A stretch of 64,000 nt of DNA from Grammothele lineata (taxonomy: Eukaryota > Basidiomycota > Agaricomycetes > Polyporales > Polyporaceae). The notes below the pieces were generated by a model that was given only the letters and a program-made list of their open reading frames with translations, was not told the origin of the DNA and searched no databases. The stretch is taken from NCBI GenBank assembly GCA_002150815.3, contig NDFF03000024.1, forward strand, positions 326,499-390,498, given 5' to 3'. Below, one piece after another: positions 38,648-48,963 of this stretch (its first letter is position 1; each line of letters begins with the position of its first letter). A program made the translations under genes and the position numbers.

Positions 38648-40221
38648 TCAGTCAGCCCCGGCGACCGCTGCGGCACGACGCTTTAATCCCGCGAAAACCA
38701 GCAGGCGCGCGGTGAAATCGACCTCCTGGTCCTCGAGACTCCTCTCCAGCTTCTCGAGAACGGCGTCCGAGAGCTGTCCCAGTGCCGTAATGCGTGCCTC
38801 ACTGGTTAAGCCCATCTTCTTCAGCACGCCCGCCAGGTTCTCCTCAGACAGTCCGCATTCCCTGAGGAACTCCTCGACAAACGCGTCCACATTGTCTTCG
38901 ACCGCCTTTTTCTCCGTTACAGCCTTAGCAGAGGCTGAGCCTGTCTTCGCTTTACTGACGACCTTCGGCTCCTTAGGCTTCTCCTTGACGGTCGATGCTG
39001 AAGGTGCGGAGGAGGTCCCAGCCTCAGCTCGCTCACTACTCGTGCTGGAACGTGCTGCCATCTTGGAGGCGGCAGCCGCTCGGTGGGAGGGGCAGTTGAG
39101 GTGACCACCAATCCACTGAAAACCCTGAGGAGGAGCCACAGCGACCACCTGCACACAATACAATGAGAGAGTCGGTATCAAGTATAGGGACTGTATGCAA
39201 GGAGGAACGCACCTTCCCGGTCTCGCAGTCTTGGCATATGAAGCCCCATCTCTCGGTACCGTCTGTACTACTTACAGACCGGTAACAGCTGTACCCAGTG
39301 CAAGGGTACTTGGTCAATAAGTCATTCATTCTCTTCTGAAACCAATCAGGAACCTGACGCCATTAAGTGATGGTGGGATATGTTGAGATGTACGAATAGA
39401 GAGGAGCTGCGGTACCTAACACTCACCGCAACCTTCTTCCAGGGGGTGAACTTGGGGCCCTTCGGCTGCGCAGGAATGGATTTCTTCGGGGAGTGCTCTC
39501 CCGTGGTGTTCCTTCTCGCTAACGCGGAGGTGGTGCGAACAGGGCGCGCAACGGGAGCCGACACAGGAGCGGGAGCGGGGGCAGGTGAAGATGCCGGTGT
39601 GGATACACGCGTAGATGCATGGGCAGACGCTGAGGCGGGCACGGGCGGTGGCGTAGGTGAGGAAGCAGGTGTCGGTATTGCCGGAGGGGTTGCTTCGCGC
39701 TTCGCCACTGGCGAGAGACGCTGCTGCTCCGACTCATCCTCAGCCTTGATAGACACGGCGGGTAGTTGGCGGACAGGAATCTCGACGGATTCAAGGAAAT
39801 ATCTCACCGGCCTTCGTATGTCAGGTTTTTGCTCTTCGTATGGTGCTACGAGGGCGTCGACTTCGCTGTCCGAGGAGACATAGATGTATTCCTCCTTTTC
39901 ATCCGAGCCGTTGGCGGCCCGGCTGGACCCGACGCGTGTCCTGTCTTCTGAGCTTCGAGGGTCCGAGCCTTTAGGCTATCAGAGAAGGTTGAAGGGAATA
40001 GAGAAGCTACAGCACTCACGGGATGCTCTCTTCACCACCAAACGTGCAGACTTACGAGGCTTCTCTCTACTCTCCCCCTCTGATTCTTCATTCTCCTGAG
40101 ACAACGGCCTCTCGCGACGCTTAAGGGCTGAGGAGTAGACTAAGAGAGGTGAAGCAACGCGGTTGTCTGGCGATCGTTGGGCTCGAGAAGAAGAGCCGTC
40201 TGACGAGCCACTGCCGTCCAT
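38648..40221 (-). CDS. Array gene A: zinc-finger-like plus SAM-like protein
   Basis: Four exons on the minus strand (40221-40020, 39968-39427, 39353-39213, 39148-38648) give 461 residues. The first half is disordered (Ser, Glu, Lys, Pro; VSSDSEVD acidic motif and a KPRKSAR basic patch). Exon 3 encodes the module VPDWFQKRMNDLLTKYP ... ERWGFICQDCETGK, and exon 4 opens with a segment ending HLNCPSH, so C-x2-C-x19-H-x5-H is complete across the junction, as in BED or C2H2 zinc fingers. A Lys/Ser-rich linker leads to the C-terminal helical domain (VDAFVEEFLRECGLSEENLAGVL, then LGQLSDAVLEKLERSL) that resembles a SAM domain. No function is known to me; basic patches suggest a nuclear protein. Its closest relative in the window is gene B. 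The acceptor of exon 2 was chosen to keep the frame and is the weakest junction. Confidence 0.75.
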
Positions 40222-40979
40222 TCGTAGGGTCACGGTAGCAGGGGTGGTCAACAGTAACGGGGTATGAGCAAGGAGGATGTCCGTAGGTGTGTGGCAAGAG
40301 CAGAGAGGCGAAGAAAGCAGGATGTCGGCGGATTGTAGGGTGGGGTAAGCCGGGAACGAGAAGCACGGCGGGAGGTTCAACGGCTTTGAAACTTGTTTGG
40401 AACTGAACGCGCCTGAACGCGACGCGTCGCGACGCGTGGACGTCAGGTGGCCGTTCCTCGATTGACGCCCAACGAGTAGCCTCCTTGAAATAGCGCCCAT
40501 TCGCCTCGACCTCCTTCTGTACTTGCATCCTATATTATGCATCCATCGGGAACCACATTGATTTTCCACAAAGATATTGCAATACATGTCATCAACTTAC
40601 AGGCACTCATTTGAGCTCTGGAGACAAGAGTAGGGCTGGCGGCCCGGAAGAAGCCGCGAGGAAATCCCGCGCCCAAATACGGCAAAACGCCAACGGCGAT
40701 TCAAGTTGAACCCAACACGCGTCTTCAACGCGGCAGCTCTGGGCGTCGAGGCGTTGTGGGAGCCCCGGGCGCCTTCGCGCACACACGACCCAACTTGGTC
40801 GAGCGCGAGTCAATCGACGACCGTTCAGCCACAAGGTGAGCACGCCTTACTCGTTCCTCGAGCTGCACGGAAAAGCGGAGGGCTCTCTTATCGATCTCCC
40901 TATAAACCTAGCGTCCTCAGACATGGTGTTCCCCCGCATCTCTCGTTTCCTTCATTTCATTCGCTCCCTCCTGCCCGGC
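40222..40979. other. Divergent promoter region between gene A and the NC-motif gene
   Basis: No gene seen. A TATAAAC box lies at 40901-40907, 79 bases before the ATG at 40980. A minus-strand open frame from 40587 runs into gene A but has no better start than 40221. Confidence 0.5.
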
Positions 40980-42209
40980 ATGTCTGACACCTCCATCACA
41001 ATTCATGACATCATCCCGTCCCCTAGGGACGACAATGCATACACGCTCAACGAGTTCATCGACCGGTTCAATCAGCACGTCGCTGCCAACACCGTCGTCA
41101 GAACCACTCAGACATTGACGACTGCGACGCCCGCAGATACCATTCCAGTACTATGCAACGCCTTCATTACTCGGATCTACATATTCGAGGCTGCGAAGTC
41201 ACTCTCGAAACATGAGTATCTCGGTGTCGAGGTGTCCCTCCCGTCCATCCAATCAAACATCGACAATCCTCCCTCACTCTCTCCAATCGGCTGCCTGAAG
41301 GTCGAGCGTACGTTTCAATTTGTGGAACGGCGCAGCTCGAACACTTTCCTTCGGACCTCTAAAGAGGTTTCAGCCTCCGTCGTTTCTGCTACTGGCGAAC
41401 GCAGTGATCTGGTCAAAGCTCTCGACCGCGTCGTAGTGCACACGTCCATGAACAGCATCCGCGGCGATTGTCTGGAAGACAGCGGAAAGGTGAAGATCCC
41501 CATCGCGAGATTCATCGCCTCATTTGCCGTCCTCCATAACGACGAGGAGCACTACACGCTGCTGCGCTACAACTGTTACTGGTTTGCGCGAAGCATGTAT
41601 CTCCTCGCCACGGGGAAAGACTTCGAGTCCCTCCGTAGCGACGCGTTCAAGGCGAAGGAGGTCGACGAGTCAGAGATGGCGCGTCTTGCAGAAGACGATA
41701 GGCGAGAGCTCGTCAAGCAGTACCAGGAGGACCTAGCGCGGCCCGACTACGTCCCCGACCTGCCCGCGCTGATGGCCTCGCCTACGAAGAAGCGTGGGCC
41801 CACGCTCTACGTCAGCAACAGGATCGTTAAGAAGGACGTTAGAGAGAAGTACTCGACGAAGATCGCCTCATTCGTGGACGAACTCGAACGGGGCGCGGCT
41901 CAGGTTCGCGACAACTTCCTGGCACCATTTCGCGCGACCGAGGAGCGTGCAGCTCGTGAACGAGCTGAAGCTCTCGCAGCCGAAGAGCGTGCTGCTCGTA
42001 CGCAGGCTGAGGCTGCTCGTGCGGACGCGGAAGCTCGCGCTGCTGCAGCGGAGCGCGAGAAGCAGGAACTGCAGGCGCAACTCTCTGCCATGCAGCTGCA
42101 ATCCATGGGCTCTAGCTTCCGAGCCTCGGCCGCACCGTCCAGCGGTACGTCTTTCACACTCTTCGCGTGTCCGGACTCCGCCCGCGTTTTCACAGTAGCT
42201 GATGTTTGA
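40980..42209 (+). CDS. Coiled-coil protein with a YxLLxxNCxxFA motif
   Basis: The frame from ATG 40980 gives 409 residues if unspliced, or 392 if the 51-nt intron 42145-42195 (GTACGT ... CACAG, no stop, divisible by three) is removed; both end at 42209. The N-terminal two thirds form a compact unknown domain (SITIHDIIPSPRDDNAYTL, YLGVEVSLPSIQSN) that ends in HYTLLRYNCYWFARSMYLL near residues 195-213. This recalls the NC box of LRAT-like, circularly permuted NlpC/P60 papain-fold proteins, but the partner His is not identified, so that is only a suggestion. The C-terminus is a long Ala/Glu/Arg coiled coil (EERAARERAEALAAEERAA). An upstream ATG at 40923 would add MVFPRISRFLHFIRSLLPG; the TATA spacing favours 40980. 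It sits between array genes A and B, which run the other way. Confidence 0.7.
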   Translation: MSDTSITIHDIIPSPRDDNAYTLNEFIDRFNQHVAANTVVRTTQTLTTATPADTIPVLCNAFITRIYIFEAAKSLSKHEYLGVEVSLPSIQSNIDNPPSLSPIGCLKVERTFQFVERRSSNTFLRTSKEVSASVVSATGERSDLVKALDRVVVHTSMNSIRGDCLEDSGKVKIPIARFIASFAVLHNDEEHYTLLRYNCYWFARSMYLLATGKDFESLRSDAFKAKEVDESEMARLAEDDRRELVKQYQEDLARPDYVPDLPALMASPTKKRGPTLYVSNRIVKKDVREKYSTKIASFVDELERGAAQVRDNFLAPFRATEERAARERAEALAAEERAARTQAEAARADAEARAAAAEREKQELQAQLSAMQLQSMGSSFRASAAPSSGTSFTLFACPDSARVFTVADV

Positions 42210-42913
42210 CCGTGGCTACAGCGGCGGTCGCGCCTGTCAGGGCATAAGAGATCTCAACGTCGAGATTTCTACTCCCCGGGGCTGGCGCAAGTCTTGGCAG
42301 TGCGCCTTGCCAACTGGAAGGTCGTGCCACGCGTCCTTGTCGGAGATGGTGGGCTGACGCGTGCTCGATAGAACCACCCATTGCTCCTTACCACATGCTT
42401 GAGTCTCGATTTTATCTGATGCTGTCGTATCGCGCTGTGACCTCCGGTTTGTCAGACCCTACGCACTTTGCCCGCTGTCCTTCCAGTCTTGAATTAGTCT
42501 CATGTGTCCTCGTCTCGCTATGCACTTCGCCTTCTGACTATATGATGGGCATTTTCCGCTTTCATGCTACGCATATTTTACGCCGGGCTGTGCCTCTCTC
42601 AACGCTGTGCTACATGTAACATTTACTTTTGACCATCGCTCCAGGCAGCCGCCTTTCGTCTCTTTCTAGGAGTCCTAATCTCAACACACAAACAACAGGA
42701 CGCAGGCAACTACACCACACAACTACAAGACGACCCAACTTCGACGAGACGACGATGTCATCCCGCACATAGACGCGGCCAGCGCTGATGCCACGCCGGA
42801 GATGCGCTCGCGTGTACAAGCACATGTACATGACATTCATCCGTGGAGGTGCACGCACGAACGTGAAGGGCCATCCGCGCGACGCCAACAGGACGCTCCA
42901 CGCAACCACACGC
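42210..42913. other. Convergent intergenic region
   Basis: This lies between the ends of the NC-motif gene and gene B. No frame with coding character is seen. Confidence 0.5.
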
Positions 42914-44417
42914 CTATCCCGCGAGGGTGGCCGCGCGCTGCTTGAGCCCCTCGCGCACGAGTAGGCGCGCCGCGACGTCCAAACCGGCCTCCGCGAGGCT
43001 GCTCTCCAGCCGGTCCATGACCGCGTCCGAGAGCCTCCCGAGCGCCTTAATACGCGCCTCGTCGATGATCCCGACTTGCTTAAGTACCTCCGCCAGATCG
43101 GCGGAGAGCCCGACTTCCTTGAGGAACTCGTCTACGACGTCCGCAGCTGGTATAACAGGCGTTTTCTTCTTCTTAGACTTGGCCGACGCTGTCGAAGCGC
43201 CACCCGCGGTGGCCTTTTCCAGCCTCTTGCGACCGCGCTTGGCAGCGATCGGCACTACGGAGGGCTGCCGCTGACGCTGCGAGCTCGAGCCGGCAACCAC
43301 CGCTGATGCGGAAGTGGCCGGTTTTGACTTCGTTGTTGTCGTTTTCTTCTTCTTGTCCTCCGTGCGCCGTGCTTTGGCAGACACTGCCAAGCAGTGGCGA
43401 TACCTCTGAAGATGGCGTGCAAAGTTGTACACGGATTGGTCGGGCCCAGCCAGGACTATCTACGAAGAAACATTAAGTGCGCTAGATTATACAGAGAGGC
43501 ATAACCTATAGGCGTACTTTAGCGTTATTACAAACCATGCACTTGATGCCCCACTGCGGATCACCGTTCTCAACTGAGTAGTAGATCTTCGTTTGAGTCC
43601 CGGCATATTTCTTCTTCAAGGCTGAAACGGCTTGTTTCAACCATCGTGGTGTCTGGCGGAAAACCGTTAGTCCGTCTAAAAACGGTGTTTCAGCACACAT
43701 ACAGGCAATGGCGGATCCTCTCCATGCTGGCGATCTCCCGCCGCGATGAAGGTATTAAGTTTTGTTCGCAGAGACTGCGTGGATGCTGGTCGGTCCTCTG
43801 CCACATCTGTGTCGCCAAGGCTGATGACACTTGATGGTGTGCTCGATTGTTCGCGGATATTCATATCGTTGTGCTGCCCCTGGGGCCGTTTCTTGGCGGG
43901 TAACTCAACCGAATCAAGTAATTGGCGACGCGGTCGAGCCTTCGAGCGAGACATAGAATTATCGTTAGAATCTACGTCTGAAGCGTCTTCCTCATCCGAG
44001 GAGACGGAGATGATGTCCGACGATTCACGGTCTGAGAGAAGCAGTGAGCCATGTCTATGACCTCCTCGAAGTGCGGCTTCAGGGGAAATTGAGGTACGGA
44101 CGACTGAGCTCTACAAGTGAGCGCGTAGCGTGCTTAAAGACGAATGATAGAGACGTACACTGCGCCTTCACGCCCTTGAGACGAGCAGACTGCCTGGGCC
44201 GCTTCTTGGCACCCTCACCTTGCACTGCCGACTCTCTCTCCGCAGAGGCTGACCGTTCATGGCGTTTTCGGCTCGTAGCCGAGGTGTACGTTTTTATTGC
44301 AGGGCGGGCTGAAGGATCATCTTGTAGAGCAATCGCCGGAGCGCGACCAACACTCGAACTCTGAGCCATTTCACTTCCCAAATCAGCTGCACCCATCCCA
44401 TTGCTCGACGCGTCCAT
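42914..44417 (-). CDS. Array gene B: zinc-finger-like plus SAM-like protein
   Basis: Four exons on the minus strand (44417-44159, 44031-43703, 43652-43518, 43459-42914) give 422 residues. The layout matches gene A: a disordered head (MDASSNG..., basic KKRPRQSARLKG, acidic VSSDEEDASDVD), then exon 3 with TPRWLKQAVSALKKKYAG ... PQWGIKCMVCNNAK. Exon 4 starts IVLAGPDQSVYNFARH and gives C-x2-C-x19-H-x5-H. The linker is strongly basic (KKKKTTTTKSKP, AAKRGRKRLEK, KSKKKKTP), several possible nuclear localisation signals. The C-terminal SAM-like helices read VVDEFLKEVGLSADLAEVLKQVG and ALGRLSDAVMDRLESSL. The start ATG was chosen because it aligns with gene A (MDxSS/GS). The first intron (44158-44032, 127 nt) is longer than its neighbours. 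Function unknown. Confidence 0.78.
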
Positions 44418-45239
44418 CTGGTGAAGATGAAGATCCGGCGGTGGCCCCGGGCCCTGTGTGGAGTCGTTTAGGACGCGAGGCTCTGCGCGACTCGAATTTG
44501 ACACCCTGCTAGTAGAGAAAGTTTGAATAGAGTGAACGTACTATGGAGTATGATACTAACTGGCGCGCGGGCGACCTATTCTCAGCCGGAAGGTATATTA
44601 CGCCTCCTTGAAGAGAGGAACGCTCACATGCTCCGAGCGAGTGTCGAAGCGGCGGAAAACAAGTACAGGTGGGAATAAGCGCTCAACTCAACCAGGGAAG
44701 TGTCGTCTTGGGGTTAGGGGCTAGCGTTTTTGATGACATCATTCTTCGTGGCACCACCTGCTTGTGCTTGACCGTCACCCGCAAACTCGGTATTGGTGGA
44801 CTGCTCAACCGAACAGTATCACTAAATAGTACGCACAGTCTAGTAAGTCACCATTATTTCTCATACGAAATACTTAGTTAAAGTTTGCTAGCTTCCAGTT
44901 CCTTGACACCTCAGCAGGCTGGACTAGCACTTACTAGGGTCTCCTCACGACTCGGACGTGGCAAGCCCGAATGTGCTCCGAGTCCAGCGAATGCGCCGTG
45001 GATCTATTCTCTAGTAGCTGCTCCACATGTCATCCTAGTGGCGCACGATAAGTTGTTTCGCGACGGTTGATTGTGGCCCATTCGCATTGTACCACATAAT
45101 GTCGGTCAAAGCGCGGTTGGCCGGTCCTATTTTATAGAGCACCGCGCCCGCTACCTCGCCCCTCTACCTTCTCTCACCTCGAACGACCTCTGTCGCAATT
45201 TCTTGAGCCTCAAGGTATCGGGTCTCGTCTAACGTCGTA
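44418..45239. other. Intergenic region with divergent promoters
   Basis: No gene seen. A TATA-like TTTTATAG lies at about 45130-45137, roughly 105 bases upstream of the ATG at 45240. Confidence 0.45.
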
Positions 45240-46029
45240 ATGCCTCCCCAGCGTAAGGTGCGTTATCTTCTTCGCCATCGCGCCACTTATCTCCTGAACC
45301 ACTACTCCCATACTGTAGAACGGCCGCCGTATCCCTTCCGGCTCGTTCTACGACCGCCGCGGAGCGATTCTCGACCAGCCGCCGTCTCCTCGCGGGGGCT
45401 CGGCCACTCTCGACGGCGACGACGCCATGTCTGACGGTGAGAACGCTTCGGACGACGGGTACACGCTCACCGGCTACGGCGAGCTCGCCGGCGAGGACAA
45501 CCAGTTCACGCTCCCGCCCTCACCGACGCAGACCATCAAGTATCGCTACCGCGCGTACCGGCCGAAGGCGAAGCTCGCGCGCCTGGGGAGCAAGTCTCGC
45601 GCGCAGGCGGGGCACAAGACGACGAGCAGCGCGTACCACCAGCACAACTCGGTACGTCTTCTTCCGCCCTCCATTACCGTCTGCGACATCCGAGCGCTGA
45701 CCACTTCCCCCGCCTAGGAGCTCGCGCAGCTGCTCGGCCTCTCGCCCTACTCGCGCGGCTCCCCGAAGCGCGACTTCCAGGCCCTCATGCACAAGTACCG
45801 CGAGTCCGCGAACGGGTGGCGCGACGGCGGCGCCGACGCCGCCTATCTGTCCTCCAGCCCCAGCCCCTCGCCCCTTCGCCGGACGGGGAGCGCCACTTCG
45901 TCCGCACTGCAGCGTTCCGGTTCGGGCGTGTTCGCCTCTGGAACTGCGGGCCCGTCGAGCCCGAGCCCGGCGCCGATTCGTCGCCAGGGATCTTCGGCGC
46001 GTGTTGGGGTGGTACCTCCCAGGGCTTGA
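45240..46029 (+). CDS. Small Ser/Pro-rich protein of unknown function
   Basis: The preferred model has three exons (45240-45257, 45379-45651, 45718-46029) and 200 residues; a shorter form could start at ATG 45427. The tiny first exon codes MPPQRK and joins in phase 0 to PPSPRGGSATLDGDD, with a consensus GTGCGT donor. The middle part (YTLTGYGELAGEDNQFTL, IKYRYRAYRPKAKLARLGSK) looks folded or conserved, followed by ELAQLLGLSPYSRGSP and a predicted helix FQALMHKYRESANGW. The last 70 residues are Ser/Pro/Arg-rich and probably disordered. I do not recognise it. The splice at 45652-45717 is well supported (GTACGT donor, CCTAG acceptor). Confidence 0.6.
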
Positions 46030-46683
46030 GCTTGGATCATGGTGCGTATGAGACTTGCAAGAGGTGAAATGCCGAGAGTTACGACGAATTTTCATTTGCT
46101 TGAGCCGCTCTTTACTCCGTTATGCCCTTCGGGGCGCGTCGCCTCGACGCTGTAACGTTCCTTGTTCCATCTTGCGCGCTGGTACGCTCGCCGTTATCGT
46201 AGTGTATCTTGTACTAGTCGCCGGGCCCGGAATTGTATTTATTGTATAGACAGCAAGGGATCGTCCTGATGAGAACGCTCAGTTTTATGCGCTCCGTTGG
46301 CGCGTTCCACAGCGGAACCACTACCTAGCTAACTTCTCGTCAGCATTTGACACAAGCATAAAATTACACACTCACCATAACGCACCACGACTCGCGGCGC
46401 CCGCCGCATCCCACCGCACCTCTTCTCACATCCACCACCTCTGTCCCAGTTACGTACGGGGAGATCGTGCGCGCGCGCATGTACGACGCATAGGCTTGAG
46501 CAGGGAACACAATTCCAGAGGTACAGCGTCGGAGAGCATTCCGCCCGAAAATGCTGAAATTGTAACGGATCTGTACAATCCACTGGTACAATACACGACG
46601 GAACGACCAGCTAGACATCCAGTCAGTTTCAATCAACACACACTTAGATACGCACACCCACTCACCACAGCGCACACACCCAC
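46030..46683. other. Convergent intergenic region
   Basis: It lies between the stop of the small Ser/Pro-rich gene and the stop of COG8. No frame with coding character. Confidence 0.5.
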
Positions 46684-48519
46684 TCACTTCCCCACATTCC
46701 CCAACCACTCCTCCCACTCACCCAACACGCCCGCCAAATCCTCCCCCGCCTCCTCCACCTTCTCCCCATACACACCCTCCACCAGGGCCCTCCTAACAAA
46801 CGGCACAAACACCCGCACATACGCCGCCCCCGCGGCCCTCACGGCCTCCTCCTCCCGCTTCGCCTCCGCCGCCGCCGTCCCGCCGCCGTCCTCCGCCCCC
46901 GCGCGTTCTTCGCTCGCAGAGCGCGCGAGGACGAGGAGCATGATCGCCCCATGTGCGAGGGCGCGCTCGAGGGACGCGCGTAGGGTGGGGAGGAGCGACA
47001 CGGGCGCGAGGAGCCGCAGGCCGTTGAGGGCGGTGAGGAGCGCGTTGGTATAGCGCGCGAGGGGCGGGAAGGATACGAGTAGCGCGGGGGGCACTGTTGG
47101 CGGTGCGGACGCTACAGCGGCAACCTGGGCGTCGGTTGGGGGTGTGGGTGTAGCGGAGGGGGCGAGCAGGAGCTGGGAGGGCTTTCGGCGCGTGGGTTGC
47201 GAGCGCGACTTGGGGGGTTTGGAGCTGGGGGAGGGGTCGTCCGGGTCGATGGCGGAGCACCACGAAGAGGTGGCTTCCTCGAACTCGTTCGTGACGCCCT
47301 TCTCCACGGCGGCGGTGAAGAGCGGGGCGAGTGCCCCGCGGAAGTCCATCCCGATGCGGGCAAAGGAGGTCGCGCAGTATGTGAGTTGGGTAAGGAGGGA
47401 CGTGAGGAGGGAGGGATCCGCGACGAGGGGGAGAGTTTCGCGTAGAATGTCGAGTAGTCGGCGCATTTGCAGCGTGGTAAATGTCGTGAGCAGGACGTGC
47501 AGCTCGGGCGGGGCGGGGACGGAGCCTTGCGAACGGTCGAGGAATATGGTGGTATACTGGGTGACGACGTCGTGCACCCCTTCTCGCCATGCGTCCACAT
47601 ACCGCTTGAGATATCGCGCCTTGCTTTCTCTCTCGCTCTGCACGCTAATCTCCCCATCCAGCCCTTTAGTCTCGGTGTCCACCGCGCGTAGCGTCCCATC
47701 AAGGTAGCCGCCACGTCCGGATAAGAAAGAGAGCGCGAGCTCTTCTTCTGACAATACGTCCATCTTGCGCAGAAAGCCAACGGCGCGGAAGAGGGCGGGG
47801 AGTTTTGCTTGCTCGTGGAGGACGCGGAGGAGTTGCGCGAGCATGGAATGGACGCGTGCATCACAGTCTGCCTTCACCGATTGTACGAGTGGATTTGAGG
47901 GAAACCGTGAGGCAAGAGTCGAAGCGTGTTGAGCGAGAAGGAGTGCATCCGCGTAATTGTGATTGCGGACGGACGTCTCGAGGAGGAGGGGAAGGGAGAG
48001 CACGTCATGGAGTTTGTCGTGATTTTCCAACACGAGGGCCGCCTTTCGACGGGAGGAGAGGAGCGTTCGAGAGTTCTGGGAGAACGTACGCGCACTTGAA
48101 TCGAGGTTTGGGAGCGTGGACAGCAATGAAGAAAGCGAAGACGAGAGCGCGTCAAGCGACGATGAGAGCGTAGAAGTGGTCGCGTGGAGTGAGAGGAACG
48201 TCGGGTAAGAGGTGTAGCAGAGGGTAGTGAGAGCGTTTGTCAGCTGCGCCGACGACGACGCGAGTTCGGTTGGTTCAGCCTCGAGCTCGGGGAGGGAGAG
48301 CGACGTGAGGTGCGCAATGTAGGGTGCAGCGTCGGGGGAGGAGAGCGATGTGGAGAGCGAGTCCTTGGATGAGGAGGCTAGGATTTCCGGCAGCGTCTGG
48401 AGGTCATCATAGGCACCGTCGAGCATGGCGTGCGCGTCTTCTCCGAGGGTCGTCCGCACTGCCGTGGTCGTGGTCGTCGGTGTCCGAGAGGTCGTGGTCG
48501 TCGAGGATGCCTCGGTCAT
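46684..48519 (-). CDS. COG8: Conserved oligomeric Golgi complex subunit 8
   Basis: One uninterrupted frame of 611 residues on the minus strand. COG8 is a lobe B subunit of the COG tether, which guides vesicles recycling within the Golgi. Recognisable parts are PYIAHLTSLSLPELEAEP near residues 60-80, the TSYPTFLSLHATTSTLSSSLDALSS helix, the conserved LLSSRRKAALVLENHDKLHDVLSLP, then a long helical region with ARYLKRYVDAWREGVHDVV and LRETLPLVADPSLLTSLLTQL. The last 180 residues are Ala/Pro-rich with helices. It is intronless, unlike nearly all its neighbours. The open frame extends upstream to 48633, but the first ATG is at 48519 (MTEASSTTTTSRT). Confidence 0.9.
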   Translation of the reverse strand: MTEASSTTTTSRTPTTTTTAVRTTLGEDAHAMLDGAYDDLQTLPEILASSSKDSLSTSLSSPDAAPYIAHLTSLSLPELEAEPTELASSSAQLTNALTTLCYTSYPTFLSLHATTSTLSSSLDALSSSLSSLLSTLPNLDSSARTFSQNSRTLLSSRRKAALVLENHDKLHDVLSLPLLLETSVRNHNYADALLLAQHASTLASRFPSNPLVQSVKADCDARVHSMLAQLLRVLHEQAKLPALFRAVGFLRKMDVLSEEELALSFLSGRGGYLDGTLRAVDTETKGLDGEISVQSERESKARYLKRYVDAWREGVHDVVTQYTTIFLDRSQGSVPAPPELHVLLTTFTTLQMRRLLDILRETLPLVADPSLLTSLLTQLTYCATSFARIGMDFRGALAPLFTAAVEKGVTNEFEEATSSWCSAIDPDDPSPSSKPPKSRSQPTRRKPSQLLLAPSATPTPPTDAQVAAVASAPPTVPPALLVSFPPLARYTNALLTALNGLRLLAPVSLLPTLRASLERALAHGAIMLLVLARSASEERAGAEDGGGTAAAEAKREEEAVRAAGAAYVRVFVPFVRRALVEGVYGEKVEEAGEDLAGVLGEWEEWLGNVGK

Positions 48520-48963
48520 CTGCGCCCCGGCCCGCCGGAAGACACTGAGCGGCGCTAAAGTTTTGGGTCTCTTCTTCTCCCATCTCGTTCGTCGACAGTA
48601 TGCGATCCCAGCGGCTTTGCCTATCGCAGACAAAGCAAGACCCCACTACACGGCTAGTGCCATGAAGGGAACGCTATATATGTCAACGTGCCCTGATAAT
48701 CATGCCATCCTCCAAGTGAGTAGTCGGATTGCTTTGTTATGGTTCCTCGTTTACCCATCGAGATGCTTCCAACAGTCGGTACTAGTCTATCTCGTGGTAA
48801 GCTAATCCTCGATCCATCTCAATCTGTTACAGACGTTGATCGATGCTGACGACGATCTCTGTGGCACTCGTGGTGGCGCAGATGCCTCACGTATATATAC
48901 GTTGTGCATCCTCCTTACTATAGATCCTGCGCCCCGTTCCGACGACCCACGGGAACCGAGAAG
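48520..48963. other. Divergent promoter region of COG8 and array gene C
   Basis: No gene seen. It carries the TATA box of gene C at 48892-48899. Confidence 0.5.
48892..48899 (+). promoter_or_regulatory. TATA box of array gene C
   Basis: TATATATA lies 72 bases before the ATG at 48964. The same element recurs at nearly the same distance in genes D and E. Confidence 0.65.

Noticed and set aside
38431..38676. Minus-strand frame with a hydrophobic stretch (FRIGLGLSNLLYAFVY) upstream of the membrane-protein gene
   Set aside because: It overlaps the end of array gene A, has no splice link to the gene at 38300, and the TATA box at about 38378 lies downstream of it.
47112..47864. Second long minus-strand open frame inside COG8
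   Set aside because: It lies in another frame of the clearly conserved COG8 gene and reads as a shadow.
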